DNA of 38,514 bases from an uncultured Bacilli bacterium (GCA_934098455.1 CAKOOU010000008.1:1-38514), one strand, 5' to 3'. Counted from the stretch's first letter, positions 8,283-15,979 are shown. The notes: a model not told the origin generated them from the sequence alone. Translations and numbers: made by a program.

Positions 8283-9080
8283 ATGTTAGACTTTTTACTC
8301 AACCCCAAAGTTTATGGAACAGTTATAATTTTATTATCATCATACATTATATACAAAATACTATACGATATAGTAGATAAAATAGTTATAAAAGGTAAAG
8401 ATGAATTAGAAATAAAAAAACGTACAACAATATTACATTTATTTAGAAATATAGCAAGATATTTAATATTAATCATAATGATTCTACTTTTATTAAATTT
8501 ATATGGAATAAATACTACAAGTCTTATTACAGGTCTAGGTATAGCCGGAGTAGTAGTTGGTTTAGGATTACAAGACGTATTGAAAGATGTCTTTAACGGA
8601 ATAAGTATAATATTTGATAATTACTATGTAATAGGAGACATAGTTGAATACGAAGGATTTACAGGAACAGTAATAGAATTTGGATTAAAAAATACAAAAA
8701 TAAAAAAATATACTGGAGAAGTATTAATAATATCAAATAGAAATATAGATAAAATAATTAATATTACTCAAGAAAAAGCATCAACATGTATAAGCATTCC
8801 AACTGCTTATGAAGAAGATTATGATAAAGTAGAAAAAGTAATAAAAGATACACTTGATAGTTTCAAAGAAAATAATAAAGAAGTATCAAAAGTAGAATAT
8901 CTTGGAATAAATGAACTTGCAGATTCTAGTATAATATATCAAGTACTAATAACATGTAATAGAGGAAAACAATGGGCTGTAAAAAGATCATTTCTTAAAG
9001 AAATAAAAATAGCATATGAAAAAAATAATATAAAAATACCTTATAATCAATTGGAGGTACATAATGGAACAAAAATATAA
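8283..9080 (+). CDS. Small-conductance mechanosensitive channel (MscS/YkuT type)
   Basis: A 265-residue MscS-family channel that opens under membrane tension to release solutes. Hydrophobic segments lie at about residues 9-24 and 57-73. The pore helix follows with the family pattern of small residues, TGLGIAGVVVGLGLQDVLKDVFNGI. The beta domain begins with YVIGDIVEYEGFTGTV. It resembles Bacillus YkuT in length. A GTG at 8274 is also open, but GAAGGTG at 8270-8276 is a ribosome binding site seven bases before ATG 8283, so ATG is preferred. It follows parB by one base and overlaps the next gene by 17, so it is part of one operon. Confidence 0.88.
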   Translation: MLDFLLNPKVYGTVIILLSSYIIYKILYDIVDKIVIKGKDELEIKKRTTILHLFRNIARYLILIIMILLLLNLYGINTTSLITGLGIAGVVVGLGLQDVLKDVFNGISIIFDNYYVIGDIVEYEGFTGTVIEFGLKNTKIKKYTGEVLIISNRNIDKIINITQEKASTCISIPTAYEEDYDKVEKVIKDTLDSFKENNKEVSKVEYLGINELADSSIIYQVLITCNRGKQWAVKRSFLKEIKIAYEKNNIKIPYNQLEVHNGTKI

Positions 9081-9249
9081 TGTGGGTTCAATAGTTATAA
9101 TGAAAAAACCACATGCATGCAAAGAAAATAAATGGTGTGTTACTAGAGTAGGTGTTGACATTAAATTAAAATGTTTAGGTTGTAATCACATTATAATGTT
9201 AGATAGATTAGAATTTGAACGTAAATTAAGGAGCATAGTAAATGAATAA
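9064..9249 (+). CDS. DUF951 family small protein
   Basis: A 61-residue protein with the DUF951 pattern: VGSIVIMKKPHACKENKW near residues 7-24, VTRVGVDIKLKCLGCNH near 27-43, and MLDRLEFERKL at the end. Four cysteines (two as CLGC) could bind a metal, an inference. Function is unknown. In Bacilli the family often sits beside a mechanosensitive channel gene and ychF/parB, which fits its place here. GGAGGT lies six bases before the ATG, inside the end of the channel gene. It overlaps the transporter gene by eight bases. Confidence 0.88.
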   Translation: MEQKYNVGSIVIMKKPHACKENKWCVTRVGVDIKLKCLGCNHIIMLDRLEFERKLRSIVNE

Positions 9250-10783
9250 AATAAAAAAAATTAGAGATAAAGTTGTATTACATCCAATAATGTCTTTCTT
9301 AATCCTTATATTAATAACGATATGTGTAAGTGGAATATTATCTTTATTTGATATTACAGGAAGTTATAGCACAGTAAATACTAAGAGTAATTCATTAGAA
9401 TCAACAATGATTACTATTGAAAATTTATTTAGTTTAAGAGGATTAAAATATATATTCTCAAACACAGTATCAAATTTTGCATCATTTACACCATTATCAA
9501 TGCTACTTATTACATTACTAGGTATAGGTATCATGGATAAAACAGGATTCTTAGATACGTTGTTTTATGTATTAACAAGAAAATTAAGAAAAAATGTTGT
9601 CACATTTATATTAGTATTAATTTGTATATTATCAAGTATAGCTGGTGATATATCTTACATAGTATTAATTCCAATATCAGCATTACTATTTAAATATGGA
9701 AAAAGAAATCCACAAGCAGGAATAATAACTGCATTTGCTGCGATAAGCTGTGGTATCGGAATAAATATATTTATAAATTCAGTAGATTCTTCTTTATTAA
9801 CATATACACAAGATGCAGCAAACTTATTAAAAGAGGGATACGTAGTTAAAACAACAAGTTTTATAATAATAATGATTTTAGCAACTATAGCATTATCATT
9901 TATAATAACAAATATAACAGAAAAAAATATTATTCCTAGATTAGGAAAATATGAAATTGAAGAAGAAGAGGAAGAAAAATACGTTTCAAAAAAAGAATTA
10001 AAAAGTTTATATATTTCAATAATAGTAGGTTCAATTTATTTACTAATATTCATATATAATATTATTCCAGGATTACCACTAAGTGGAAATTTACTAGATT
10101 ACACCCAAAAATTATATATTGATAAACTATTCGGATATAATTCATTCTTTAATTCAGGATTTGTATTCGTAATAACAATATTATTCTTCATAAATGGATT
10201 AACATATGGAATATTAACAAAAAGTATAAAAAATAACAGAGATGTATGTGATGATTTATCACATTCACTAGATGCAATGGGTAAAGTATTAGTATTAATA
10301 TTCTTTGCATCAACATTTATATCAATATTAAAATATTCAAATATAGGTATGCTTATAACAAGTTGGTTTGCAAATATAATATCAACAACTAAATTTACTG
10401 GTTTACCACTTGTCTTACTAGTATTTATACTAAGCGCATTATCAACATTAATATTACCATCATCAATCTATAAGTGGTCAATATTATCTTCTGTATCAGT
10501 ACCAGTACTAATGAATTCAGGAATGACACCAGAATTTGCACAATTGATATTTAGAGCAGGAGAATCAATAACATATGGATTAACACCAGTAATGGCATAT
10601 TTTGTAATATTCTTAGCGTATATGGAATTATATAATCAAGATAAAAAAGGTGTAGGATTATTTAAATCATTAAAATATCTAGTGCCATATTCAATAGGAA
10701 CATTATGTATGTGGTTAATACTAATAATCGTATGGTATTTAGTTAACATACCACTAGGTATAGGAATATCACCATTAATGTAA
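9242..10783 (+). CDS. AbgT family transporter
   Basis: A 513-residue polytopic membrane protein with about a dozen hydrophobic segments. It fits the AbgT family, named for p-aminobenzoyl-glutamate uptake; some members act as sulfonamide exporters. Supporting features are the amphipathic N-terminus VVLHPIMSFLILILITICVSGILSLF, the LITLLGIGIMDKTGFLDTLF segment, the repeat helix SSIAGDISYIVLIPISALLF followed by KYGKRNPQAGIITAFAAISCGIG, and the C-terminal repeat with LILPSSIYKWSILSSVSVPVLM and GESITYGLTPVMAYF. Substrate cannot be told from sequence. It is the last gene of the parA operon, overlapping DUF951, and is followed by a terminator. Confidence 0.87.
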   Translation: MNKIKKIRDKVVLHPIMSFLILILITICVSGILSLFDITGSYSTVNTKSNSLESTMITIENLFSLRGLKYIFSNTVSNFASFTPLSMLLITLLGIGIMDKTGFLDTLFYVLTRKLRKNVVTFILVLICILSSIAGDISYIVLIPISALLFKYGKRNPQAGIITAFAAISCGIGINIFINSVDSSLLTYTQDAANLLKEGYVVKTTSFIIIMILATIALSFIITNITEKNIIPRLGKYEIEEEEEEKYVSKKELKSLYISIIVGSIYLLIFIYNIIPGLPLSGNLLDYTQKLYIDKLFGYNSFFNSGFVFVITILFFINGLTYGILTKSIKNNRDVCDDLSHSLDAMGKVLVLIFFASTFISILKYSNIGMLITSWFANIISTTKFTGLPLVLLVFILSALSTLILPSSIYKWSILSSVSVPVLMNSGMTPEFAQLIFRAGESITYGLTPVMAYFVIFLAYMELYNQDKKGVGLFKSLKYLVPYSIGTLCMWLILIIVWYLVNIPLGIGISPLM

Positions 10784-10791
10784 AAAAATGT

Positions 10792-10818
10792 AAAGAAGCA
10801 AACAAATACTTCTTTTTT
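10792..10818 (+). terminator. Terminator of the parAB-mscS-DUF951-abgT operon
   Basis: AAAGAAG (10792-10798), a ten-base loop, CTTCTTT (10809-10815) and further T residues to 10818. Confidence 0.7.
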
Positions 10819-10875
10819 ACTTTATATAAGTTAATAAAAATGATATATTAAAACATACAAAAAGGAGAAATTTAT

Positions 10876-11727
10876 ATGTTAAAAAATATAGATACATTAT
10901 TTTTATCATTTAATAACAAATATACAATTTTAATATTTTACACAATCTTAACTTTAATAATAGGTAAATCGTTAGTATATATTTTAAAAAAACAACTAAT
11001 AAGAATAAATAATAATAGATTACAATATAAAACATTAAATTTTATAAAATTAATAATATCTATTATTCAAATTTTAATTATTTACCTTATATGGGAAAGT
11101 AATATAAAAAATGCAATGACATTAATAAGTTTTATATCAGCAGCAATAACATTATCTTTAAAAGATTACATATTAAATTTATTTGCAGGATTTTATATAA
11201 AACTTTATAAACCTTTTAAATTAGAAGACAGAATTGAAATAAAAGGTCAAAAAGGAGATGTTATAAATCTAGGATCATTATTCTTTGAATTATTAGAAAT
11301 AAGTGATAATTATGGACATCAAAGTACAGGTGTAGTTTCAATAATTCCAAACTCAATAATATTTACAGAAACAGTAAAAAATATGAATAAAGGTTTCAAA
11401 TACATATGGGACGAAATAAAAGTTCAAATATCTCTTGAAAGTGATGTTATACTAGCAAAAAAGACTTTATACAAAATAATAAATAATATAGATGTAATAA
11501 AAAATATACCAATTAAAATGAAAAACGAATTAAAAAATAATACTTCATATAGAATGTATTATAATAAATATGAACCAATGATATATACAGAAGTAAAAGA
11601 TAAACATATAGAATTAAATATAAGATTTTTAATAAATCCAAAAAAAGCAAGATTAGTTGAATCATATATATGGAATGAAATATTAAAAGAATATAAAAAT
11701 GAAAATATCCAACTTATAAAAGAATAA
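10876..11727 (+). CDS. MscS-like mechanosensitive channel family protein
   Basis: A 283-residue protein, distinct from the channel at 8283. Hydrophobic segments lie at about residues 15-35, 55-74 and 80-100. A shortened pore-like helix follows, ISFISAAITLSLKDYILNLFAG, then the beta-domain start KPFKLEDRIEIKGQKGDVINLG. The beta domain carries YGHQSTGVVSIIPNSIIFTETVKN, close to the IPN motif of MscS proteins. The pore lacks the dense Gly/Ala packing of classical MscS, so gating may differ; that is inference. It has its own AAAGGAG site after a terminator and is followed by the DUF308 gene with a 56-base gap. Confidence 0.8.
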   Translation: MLKNIDTLFLSFNNKYTILIFYTILTLIIGKSLVYILKKQLIRINNNRLQYKTLNFIKLIISIIQILIIYLIWESNIKNAMTLISFISAAITLSLKDYILNLFAGFYIKLYKPFKLEDRIEIKGQKGDVINLGSLFFELLEISDNYGHQSTGVVSIIPNSIIFTETVKNMNKGFKYIWDEIKVQISLESDVILAKKTLYKIINNIDVIKNIPIKMKNELKNNTSYRMYYNKYEPMIYTEVKDKHIELNIRFLINPKKARLVESYIWNEILKEYKNENIQLIKE

Positions 11728-11783
11728 TGTAGTTTACAAAACAAAATAATTTTATTAAAATTATAATAGAAAGGAGCCTAGAC

Positions 11784-12335
11784 ATGTTAAATAAATTAAA
11801 CAAATTTTTGTACTCATCTATTATAATATCTATAATAATGTTAATTATAGGATTAATATTTATTATTTATCCAGAAGTATCATTTACAACAATAACTTAT
11901 ATACTATCAATATTACTTATTGTAAATGGAATATATTTCTTAATAGAAAAAGAATCAAGTATATTCTTCTCTAGTTTCTTAACATTAGGTGTCATAGAAT
12001 TATTACTTGGTATTATAATGCTAGTTAATCCAGATATTGTAAAAACATTATTCCCAATAGTAGCTGGTATAATAATGATTACTAAATCAACACTAGATTT
12101 AAGACTATCAATATTACTATATAGAAATAATATTAGCAGTTGGTTATCACTTCTAATATGTTCTATAATATCTATTATATGTGGTTTAATAATTATACTT
12201 AATCCTAGTATTGGAACTATAGCATTAACAACTTCTCTAGGAATACTAATTACAGTATATTCTATATCTAATATAATAGATACAATTATATTTAAAAATA
12301 ACATAAAAGAAATAACAAAATTATTAGAAAAATAA
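11784..12335 (+). CDS. DUF308 (HdeD-like) membrane protein
   Basis: A 183-residue protein made almost entirely of six hydrophobic helices in three repeated hairpins. Each repeat has the pattern LIIGLIFIIYPEVSFTTITYILSILLIVNGIYF (near residues 20-52), with echoes in LLGIIMLVNPDIVKTLFPIVAG and ICGLIIILNPSIGTIALTTSLG. The repeated (L/I)NP or YPE turn is typical of DUF308/HdeD proteins, an inner-membrane family linked to acid stress in enterobacteria but mostly uncharacterised. GAAAGGAG at 11769-11776 precedes the ATG. Confidence 0.8.
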   Translation: MLNKLNKFLYSSIIISIIMLIIGLIFIIYPEVSFTTITYILSILLIVNGIYFLIEKESSIFFSSFLTLGVIELLLGIIMLVNPDIVKTLFPIVAGIIMITKSTLDLRLSILLYRNNISSWLSLLICSIISIICGLIIILNPSIGTIALTTSLGILITVYSISNIIDTIIFKNNIKEITKLLEK

Positions 12336-12358
12336 GACTTCGTTTGAAAGTCTTTTTT
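12334..12358 (+). terminator. Terminator after the DUF308 gene
   Basis: AAGACTT (12334-12340), loop CGTTTGA, AAGTCTT (12348-12354), T run to 12358. It overlaps the stop codon. Confidence 0.75.
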
Positions 12359-12436
12359 ACTATAAAAATTATATACAAAATATAAAAATAATGTTAAAAT
12401 AAAATTGTATTAGAAATAATACGTTAAATAATTATA

Positions 12437-12560
12437 CTTTTTATCAAGAATGAGGGAGAGAATTAGCTCTAAGAACTCATACCAACCTGCAATAGTAAGG
12501 TGGTAATGCTAATATCGATGAAAGAGATTTTTATAACAATAACTCTTTCAAGAGTTTTTT
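12437..12560 (+). promoter_or_regulatory. SAM-I (S-box) riboswitch controlling metK
   Basis: The aptamer shows the S-box order: TTATCAAGAATGAGGGAGAG, then CCAACC (12483-12488), a hairpin, and GGTGGTAATGCTAAT (12499-12513). The closing helix P1 pairs CTTTTTATC (12437-12445) with GATGAAAGAG (12517-12526). The expression platform is a terminator, AACTCT (12541-12546), loop TTCA, AGAGTT (12551-12556), then T residues. The 3' strand of P1, GAAAGAG (12520-12526), can instead pair with CTCTTTC (12543-12549) as an antiterminator. So SAM binding should hold P1, free the terminator and switch metK off. This is a textbook arrangement, read directly from the pairings. Confidence 0.92.
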
Positions 12561-12592
12561 ATTTTTGATAAAAAGAGAAAGAGGGAGATTAT

Positions 12593-13699
12593 ATGAAATA
12601 TTATTTAACAAGTGAATCAGTAACGGAAGGACATCCAGATAAAATATGTGATAAAATCAGTGATTACATATTAGATGAAGCATTAAGACAAGACAAAAGT
12701 AGCAAAATGGCAGTAGAAGCAACTATAAAAGATGATTTAATATTTATTTACGGAGAAGCAACAACTAAAGCAAAATTAGATTATAGTGCTCTAGCAAAAA
12801 AAGTTTTAAAAAATATTGGCTATGAAGAAGAATATAATGTAATTGTTAAAGTAAATAAACAATCTATTGAAATAAATAATGCAGTAGAACAAGATAAAAT
12901 TATGGCAGGAGATCAAGGAATAATGTTTGGTTATGCAACAAATGAAACAAAAGAATATATGCCACTACCAATCCTTTTAGCAAATAAACTAGCAAAAAGA
13001 TTATCAGATGTAAGGAAAAAAGATAAGAATTCTATACTAAAACCTGATGGTAAAACACAAGTAACTATCGAATATGAAAATGATATTCCAAAAAGAATAG
13101 ATACAATAATTATTGCATCTCAGCATAAAGAAAACATAGATAAAAAAGAATTAAAAAGTTTAATTATTAATGAAGTAATAAACAAAGTTGTTCCTACCAA
13201 TCTACTTGATAAAAACACAAAAATATTAATAAACACAAGTGGTAAATTCACAATAGGAGGTTCTTTTGGAGATAGTGGAACAACAGGTAGAAAAATAGTT
13301 GCAGATACTTATGGAGGAATAGGAAAAGTAGGTGGAGTATGTTTTAGCAGTAAAGACCCTTCTAAAGTAGATAGAAGTGGAGCATACTATGCAAGATATG
13401 TTGCAAAAAATATTGTAGCTCATAACTTAGCAGATAAATGTGAAATAGAATTAGCATATGCAATAGGAAAAGAATATCCAATTTCTATTTATATAAATAC
13501 ATTTAATACAAATAAAGTAGGTATAGATAAAATATATGAATTCGTAAATAATAATTTTAATTTTAGTGTAGATAATATTATAAAAGAATTAGACTTATTA
13601 AATCCAATATATTACGATTTAGCATCATACGGACATTTTGGAAGAACAGAATTAGATTTATCTTGGGAAAAAATAAAAAAAACAAATAATTTATTATAA
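12593..13699 (+). CDS. metK: S-adenosylmethionine synthase
   Basis: MetK makes SAM from methionine and ATP. The N-terminal domain has TSESVTEGHPDKICDKISD with GHPDK at 13-17, and GDQGIMFGYA at 106-115. The central ATP/phosphate loop reads GGSFGDSGTTGRK (222-234) and the next block GGVCFSSKDPSKVDRSGAYYARYVAKNIVA (from 247). The usual forms are GGPxGDAGLTGRK and GGGAFSGKD, so several loop positions differ, while the catalytic His, Asp, Lys and Arg of these blocks are kept. It ends YGHFGR and is 368 residues, a little shorter than the usual 380-400. GAGGGAG precedes the ATG. The SAM-I riboswitch directly upstream supports the function. Confidence 0.95.
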   Translation: MKYYLTSESVTEGHPDKICDKISDYILDEALRQDKSSKMAVEATIKDDLIFIYGEATTKAKLDYSALAKKVLKNIGYEEEYNVIVKVNKQSIEINNAVEQDKIMAGDQGIMFGYATNETKEYMPLPILLANKLAKRLSDVRKKDKNSILKPDGKTQVTIEYENDIPKRIDTIIIASQHKENIDKKELKSLIINEVINKVVPTNLLDKNTKILINTSGKFTIGGSFGDSGTTGRKIVADTYGGIGKVGGVCFSSKDPSKVDRSGAYYARYVAKNIVAHNLADKCEIELAYAIGKEYPISIYINTFNTNKVGIDKIYEFVNNNFNFSVDNIIKELDLLNPIYYDLASYGHFGRTELDLSWEKIKKTNNLL

Positions 13700-13715
13700 A
13701 TACGATAAGTTTTAT

Positions 13716-13744
13716 TTGAAAATATATAAATAATATGTTATTAT
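13716..13744 (+). promoter_or_regulatory. Promoter of the candidate antitoxin RNA
   Basis: TTGAAA (13716-13721), exactly 17 bases, TATTAT (13739-13744). Predicted start near 13751. No open reading frame of any length follows before the terminator at 13825. Confidence 0.65.
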
Positions 13745-13772
13745 GAATATGTCAAGGGAACTTGAATATAAT

Positions 13773-13816
13773 AAAAAAGGGAATACTTAACATAGCACGT
13801 TGAGTACTTACCTAAT
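13773..13816 (-). terminator. Terminator of the toxin mRNA
   Basis: Read on the minus strand, TACTCAAC (13806-13799) pairs with GTTAAGTA (13791-13784). The stem extends through short bulges by GG with CC, and TTTTTT (13778-13773) follows directly. It ends the minus-strand transcript inside the antisense RNA gene. Confidence 0.55.
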
Positions 13817-13824
13817 TGTGGTCC

Positions 13825-13860
13825 GCACTTAATCTACGTTAGATTGAGTGCTTTTATTAT
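13825..13860 (+). terminator. Terminator of the candidate antitoxin RNA
   Basis: GCACTTAATCTA (13825-13836), loop CGT, TAGATTGAGTGC (13840-13851): 12 pairs with one G-T, then TTTTATTAT. Confidence 0.85.
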
Positions 13861-13869
13861 ATAGTTTTA

Positions 13870-13953
13870 CTATACTAAAGTAGTAAAAAGTAAGGCTATT
13901 AATAAAAATATAATAAATATAAGAGATAAGATTAAAAAATCTTTCTTAGTCAT
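13870..13953 (-). CDS. 27-residue hydrophobic peptide, candidate type I toxin
   Basis: On the minus strand ATG (13953-13951) opens 27 codons ending in TAG. The peptide starts MTKKDF and then runs as one uninterrupted hydrophobic helix, about residues 6-27, rich in Leu, Ile and Phe, with no charged C-terminal tail. AAGGGGG, able to pair with the ribosomal anti-Shine-Dalgarno with one wobble, lies 12 bases before the ATG, a longer gap than ideal. A promoter with a perfect TATAAT lies upstream (14027-14055), giving a leader of about 67 bases. Size, single helix and facing antisense RNA match the TxpA/BsrG/holin-like type I toxins, though I see no clear sequence match to one. It could instead be a harmless small membrane peptide. 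Confidence 0.6.
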   Translation of the reverse strand: MTKKDFLILSLIFIIFLLIALLFTTLV

Positions 13954-14026
13954 AATATTACCAAGCCCCCTTTCTTATTAAAAGAATGAAGAGGCAAGCA
14001 CTCAACTGTTAAATATTCCTAAAATA

Positions 14027-14055
14027 ATTATACAATATTTTAAAAGTTAAAACAA
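14027..14055 (-). promoter_or_regulatory. Promoter of the candidate toxin gene
   Basis: On the minus strand TTGTTT (14055-14050), a 17-base spacer and a perfect TATAAT (14032-14027); predicted start near 14020. Confidence 0.6.
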
Positions 14056-14106
14056 TAAATATATGTAAAAAAATATAAATAATAAATATATATATTTTTT
14101 TTAATC

Positions 14107-14120
14107 TTACAAAACTGTAA
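14107..14120. promoter_or_regulatory. Bce-type response-regulator operator before the regulator gene
   Basis: TTACA-AAAC-TGTAA is a perfect 5-4-5 inverted repeat. From memory, Bce-type regulators bind TNACA-N4-TGTAA sites. It lies 23 bases upstream of the -10 at 14144, whose -35 region (TATTAT) is poor, as expected for an activated promoter. Confidence 0.6.
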
Positions 14121-14143
14121 TATTATTAAGAATAATTTAATGT

Positions 14144-14149
14144 TATAAT
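14144..14149 (+). promoter_or_regulatory. -10 box of the two-component operon
   Basis: TATAAT at 14144-14149 without a -35 match. The predicted start near 14156 coincides with the GAGGG ribosome binding site, leaving a leader of about 11 bases before ATG 14167. Confidence 0.55.
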
Positions 14150-14166
14150 ATACATGAGGGATACGT

Positions 14167-14847
14167 ATGGAAAAAATATTAATCGTTGAAGATGATGAAA
14201 AATTAAGAAAAGAATTAGAAATATTTTTAAATAACAATGGATACTTGTCTGAAACTTTAAATACATTTAATAACACTTTAAATGATATTTTAAAAATAAA
14301 TCCAGAATTATTATTATTAGATCTAAATCTACCTAACGCAGATGGAGAATATATTTGTAAAGAAATAAGAAAAAAATCAAATATGCCTATAATAATCATA
14401 ACTAGTAGAGATAATGAAATAGATGAATTACTAACTATAAATAATGGAGCAGACCATTACATAACAAAGCCATTTAATATACATATTCTGCTTGCAAAAA
14501 TTAATTCATTACTAAGAAGAACTAAATCACAAGAAAACATAGATAGAGTAGATGCGAATGATTTTATTTTAAACATTAACAAAAGTACAATAGAAAAAGA
14601 TAACACTATAATAGAACTTACAAAAAATGAATTTAGAATTCTAAAATACTTAGTTCAAAATAGAAATAAAATAGTATCTAGAGAAGATATAATGATGTGC
14701 TTATGGGATAGTGATAACTTTATAGGAGATAGTACACTAACAGTAAACATTACAAGAGTAAGATATAAATTAGAAGAATTAGGTCTAAAAGAACTATTAG
14801 AAACAAAAAGAGGACAAGGATATATTTTAAAAGGGAGTGAAGAATAA
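14167..14847 (+). CDS. OmpR-family response regulator (BceR-like)
   Basis: A 226-residue regulator. The receiver domain has the acidic pocket E8-D9-D10, phospho-acceptor D52 in LLLLDLNLP, T79 and K101 in YITKPF. The C-terminal winged helix holds LTKNEFRILKYLVQNRNKIVSREDI and the ending ETKRGQGYIL. It is followed by a short-loop kinase and then a Bce-type ABC transporter, so it should switch on the transporter when a peptide antibiotic such as bacitracin or a lantibiotic is sensed; the ligand is unknown. TTACA-N4-TGTA(A/G) repeats lie before this gene and before the transporter. The gene overlaps the kinase start by one base (TAATG). Confidence 0.92.
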   Translation: MEKILIVEDDEKLRKELEIFLNNNGYLSETLNTFNNTLNDILKINPELLLLDLNLPNADGEYICKEIRKKSNMPIIIITSRDNEIDELLTINNGADHYITKPFNIHILLAKINSLLRRTKSQENIDRVDANDFILNINKSTIEKDNTIIELTKNEFRILKYLVQNRNKIVSREDIMMCLWDSDNFIGDSTLTVNITRVRYKLEELGLKELLETKRGQGYILKGSEE

Positions 14848-15866
14848 TGACCTTTTTAATATTTATAAAAGAAAAAATACTAACAATAATTTTAATAGTA
14901 TTTTCATTAATAACAATAGAAATATTTTTTATGACTTATCCGCTAAATACTTACATAAAAATATATACACCAATAATAATAATTACATCATACTTAATAG
15001 GACTAATTTATGAATATAATAAAAAGAAAAAATATTATAATTACTTAGAAAAAATACTAAATCAACTAAAAGAAAAATATCTAATAACAGAAGTAATAAA
15101 AAAACCAGAATTTATTGAAGGTAAAATATTATATGAAACATTAGAACAAATAAATAAATCTATGCATGAAAATGTTAATAAATATAAATATAATGTAAAA
15201 GATTATAAAGACTATATCGAATTATGGATTCATGAAATAAAAATACCACTAGCAACTAGTAAAATGATTATAGAAAATAATAAAAATAATGCTACTAGAA
15301 GTATCGAAGAAGAATTAGATAAATTAGAAAACTATATAGACCAAGCTTTATATTATGCAAGAAGTAATACAGTAGAAAAAGATTACTACATTAAAAAATC
15401 AAACTTAAAAGAATTAGTAAATGAAAGTATCAAAAAAAATAAAACTATACTTATACAAGAAAAAGTCGAAATAAATACACATGATTTAAATAACATAATA
15501 TATACAGATAGCAAATGGATAATATTTATATTAAATCAACTTATACAAAATAGTGTAAAATATAAAAATAAAGAGAGAACACTTGAAATAGAAATGTTTA
15601 GTAAAGAAAATAAAGATAACACTATTTTATATATCAAAGATAATGGTATTGGTATCAAAAAAAATGAAATAAATAGAGTATTTGAAAAAGGTTTTACAGG
15701 TACTAATGGAAGATTATCAAATAAAAAATCTACTGGAATAGGATTATATTTATGTAAAAAATTATGTGATAAGCTAGGTATATCGATAGAATTAGATTCT
15801 AAAGAAAATGAATTTACAGAAATAAAAATAATATTCCCAAATAGTAGTTATATTAATCTAAAATAA
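14847..15866 (+). CDS. Intramembrane-sensing histidine kinase (BceS-like)
   Basis: A 339-residue sensor kinase with two membrane helices (about residues 9-29 and 38-55) joined by a loop of under ten residues. It therefore has no external sensor domain, the hallmark of BceS kinases that take their signal from the transporter permease. The phospho-acceptor is H129 in WIHEIKIPLA, followed by the N box (LNQLIQNSVKYKN), the G1 box (IKDNGIGI) and the G2 region (KSTGIGLYLCKKL). GGGAGTGA lies before its ATG. It ends at a terminator that separates it from the transporter genes. Confidence 0.92.
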   Translation: MTFLIFIKEKILTIILIVFSLITIEIFFMTYPLNTYIKIYTPIIIITSYLIGLIYEYNKKKKYYNYLEKILNQLKEKYLITEVIKKPEFIEGKILYETLEQINKSMHENVNKYKYNVKDYKDYIELWIHEIKIPLATSKMIIENNKNNATRSIEEELDKLENYIDQALYYARSNTVEKDYYIKKSNLKELVNESIKKNKTILIQEKVEINTHDLNNIIYTDSKWIIFILNQLIQNSVKYKNKERTLEIEMFSKENKDNTILYIKDNGIGIKKNEINRVFEKGFTGTNGRLSNKKSTGIGLYLCKKLCDKLGISIELDSKENEFTEIKIIFPNSSYINLK

Positions 15867-15908
15867 AAGTATTGTTAAAAACTAAATGTTAATAAAACAA
15901 TACTTTTT
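15865..15908 (+). terminator. Terminator of the regulator-kinase operon
   Basis: AAAAGTATTGTT (15865-15876) pairs perfectly with AACAATACTTTT (15896-15907) and a T tail follows. Confidence 0.8.
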
Positions 15909-15915
15909 AACAATA

Positions 15916-15979
15916 TTACAAAAATGTAGTCTAATTGTAATATAAATCGATAGCAACTAAATACTTATTTTATTATAAT
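15916..15979 (+). promoter_or_regulatory. Transporter promoter with Bce-type operator
   Basis: TTACA-AAAA-TGTAG (15916-15929) is a near copy of the repeat at 14107. The -10 TATAAT is at 15974-15979. Here the gap from repeat to -10 is 44 bases against 23 at the regulator promoter, a difference of 21, close to two helical turns. GAAAGGAG precedes ATG 16007. Confidence 0.55.

Larger units (their letters stand above)
13751..13860 (+). ncRNA. Candidate antisense RNA antitoxin of a type I pair
   Basis: A complete small transcription unit of about 110 bases: promoter at 13716, no coding potential, strong terminator at 13825. Local folds are TCAAG-GGAA-CTTGA at its 5' end (13752-13765) and TACTTAAC/GTTGAGTA (13784-13791 with 13799-13806). 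It runs toward, and overlaps, the predicted 3' untranslated region of the peptide gene on the other strand at 13870-13953, with about 85-90 bases of perfect complementarity. This is the convergent layout of txpA-RatA and bsrG-SR4. I do not recognise it as 6S, SRP, tmRNA or another known RNA. The role is inferred from layout only. Confidence 0.55.

Noticed and set aside
13751..13860. Plus-strand RNA after metK considered as 6S RNA, SRP RNA or a riboswitch.
   Set aside because: It lacks the conserved SRP tetraloop core, the long 6S bubble helix, and any downstream gene in the same direction close enough to control; convergence with the small ORF explains it better.
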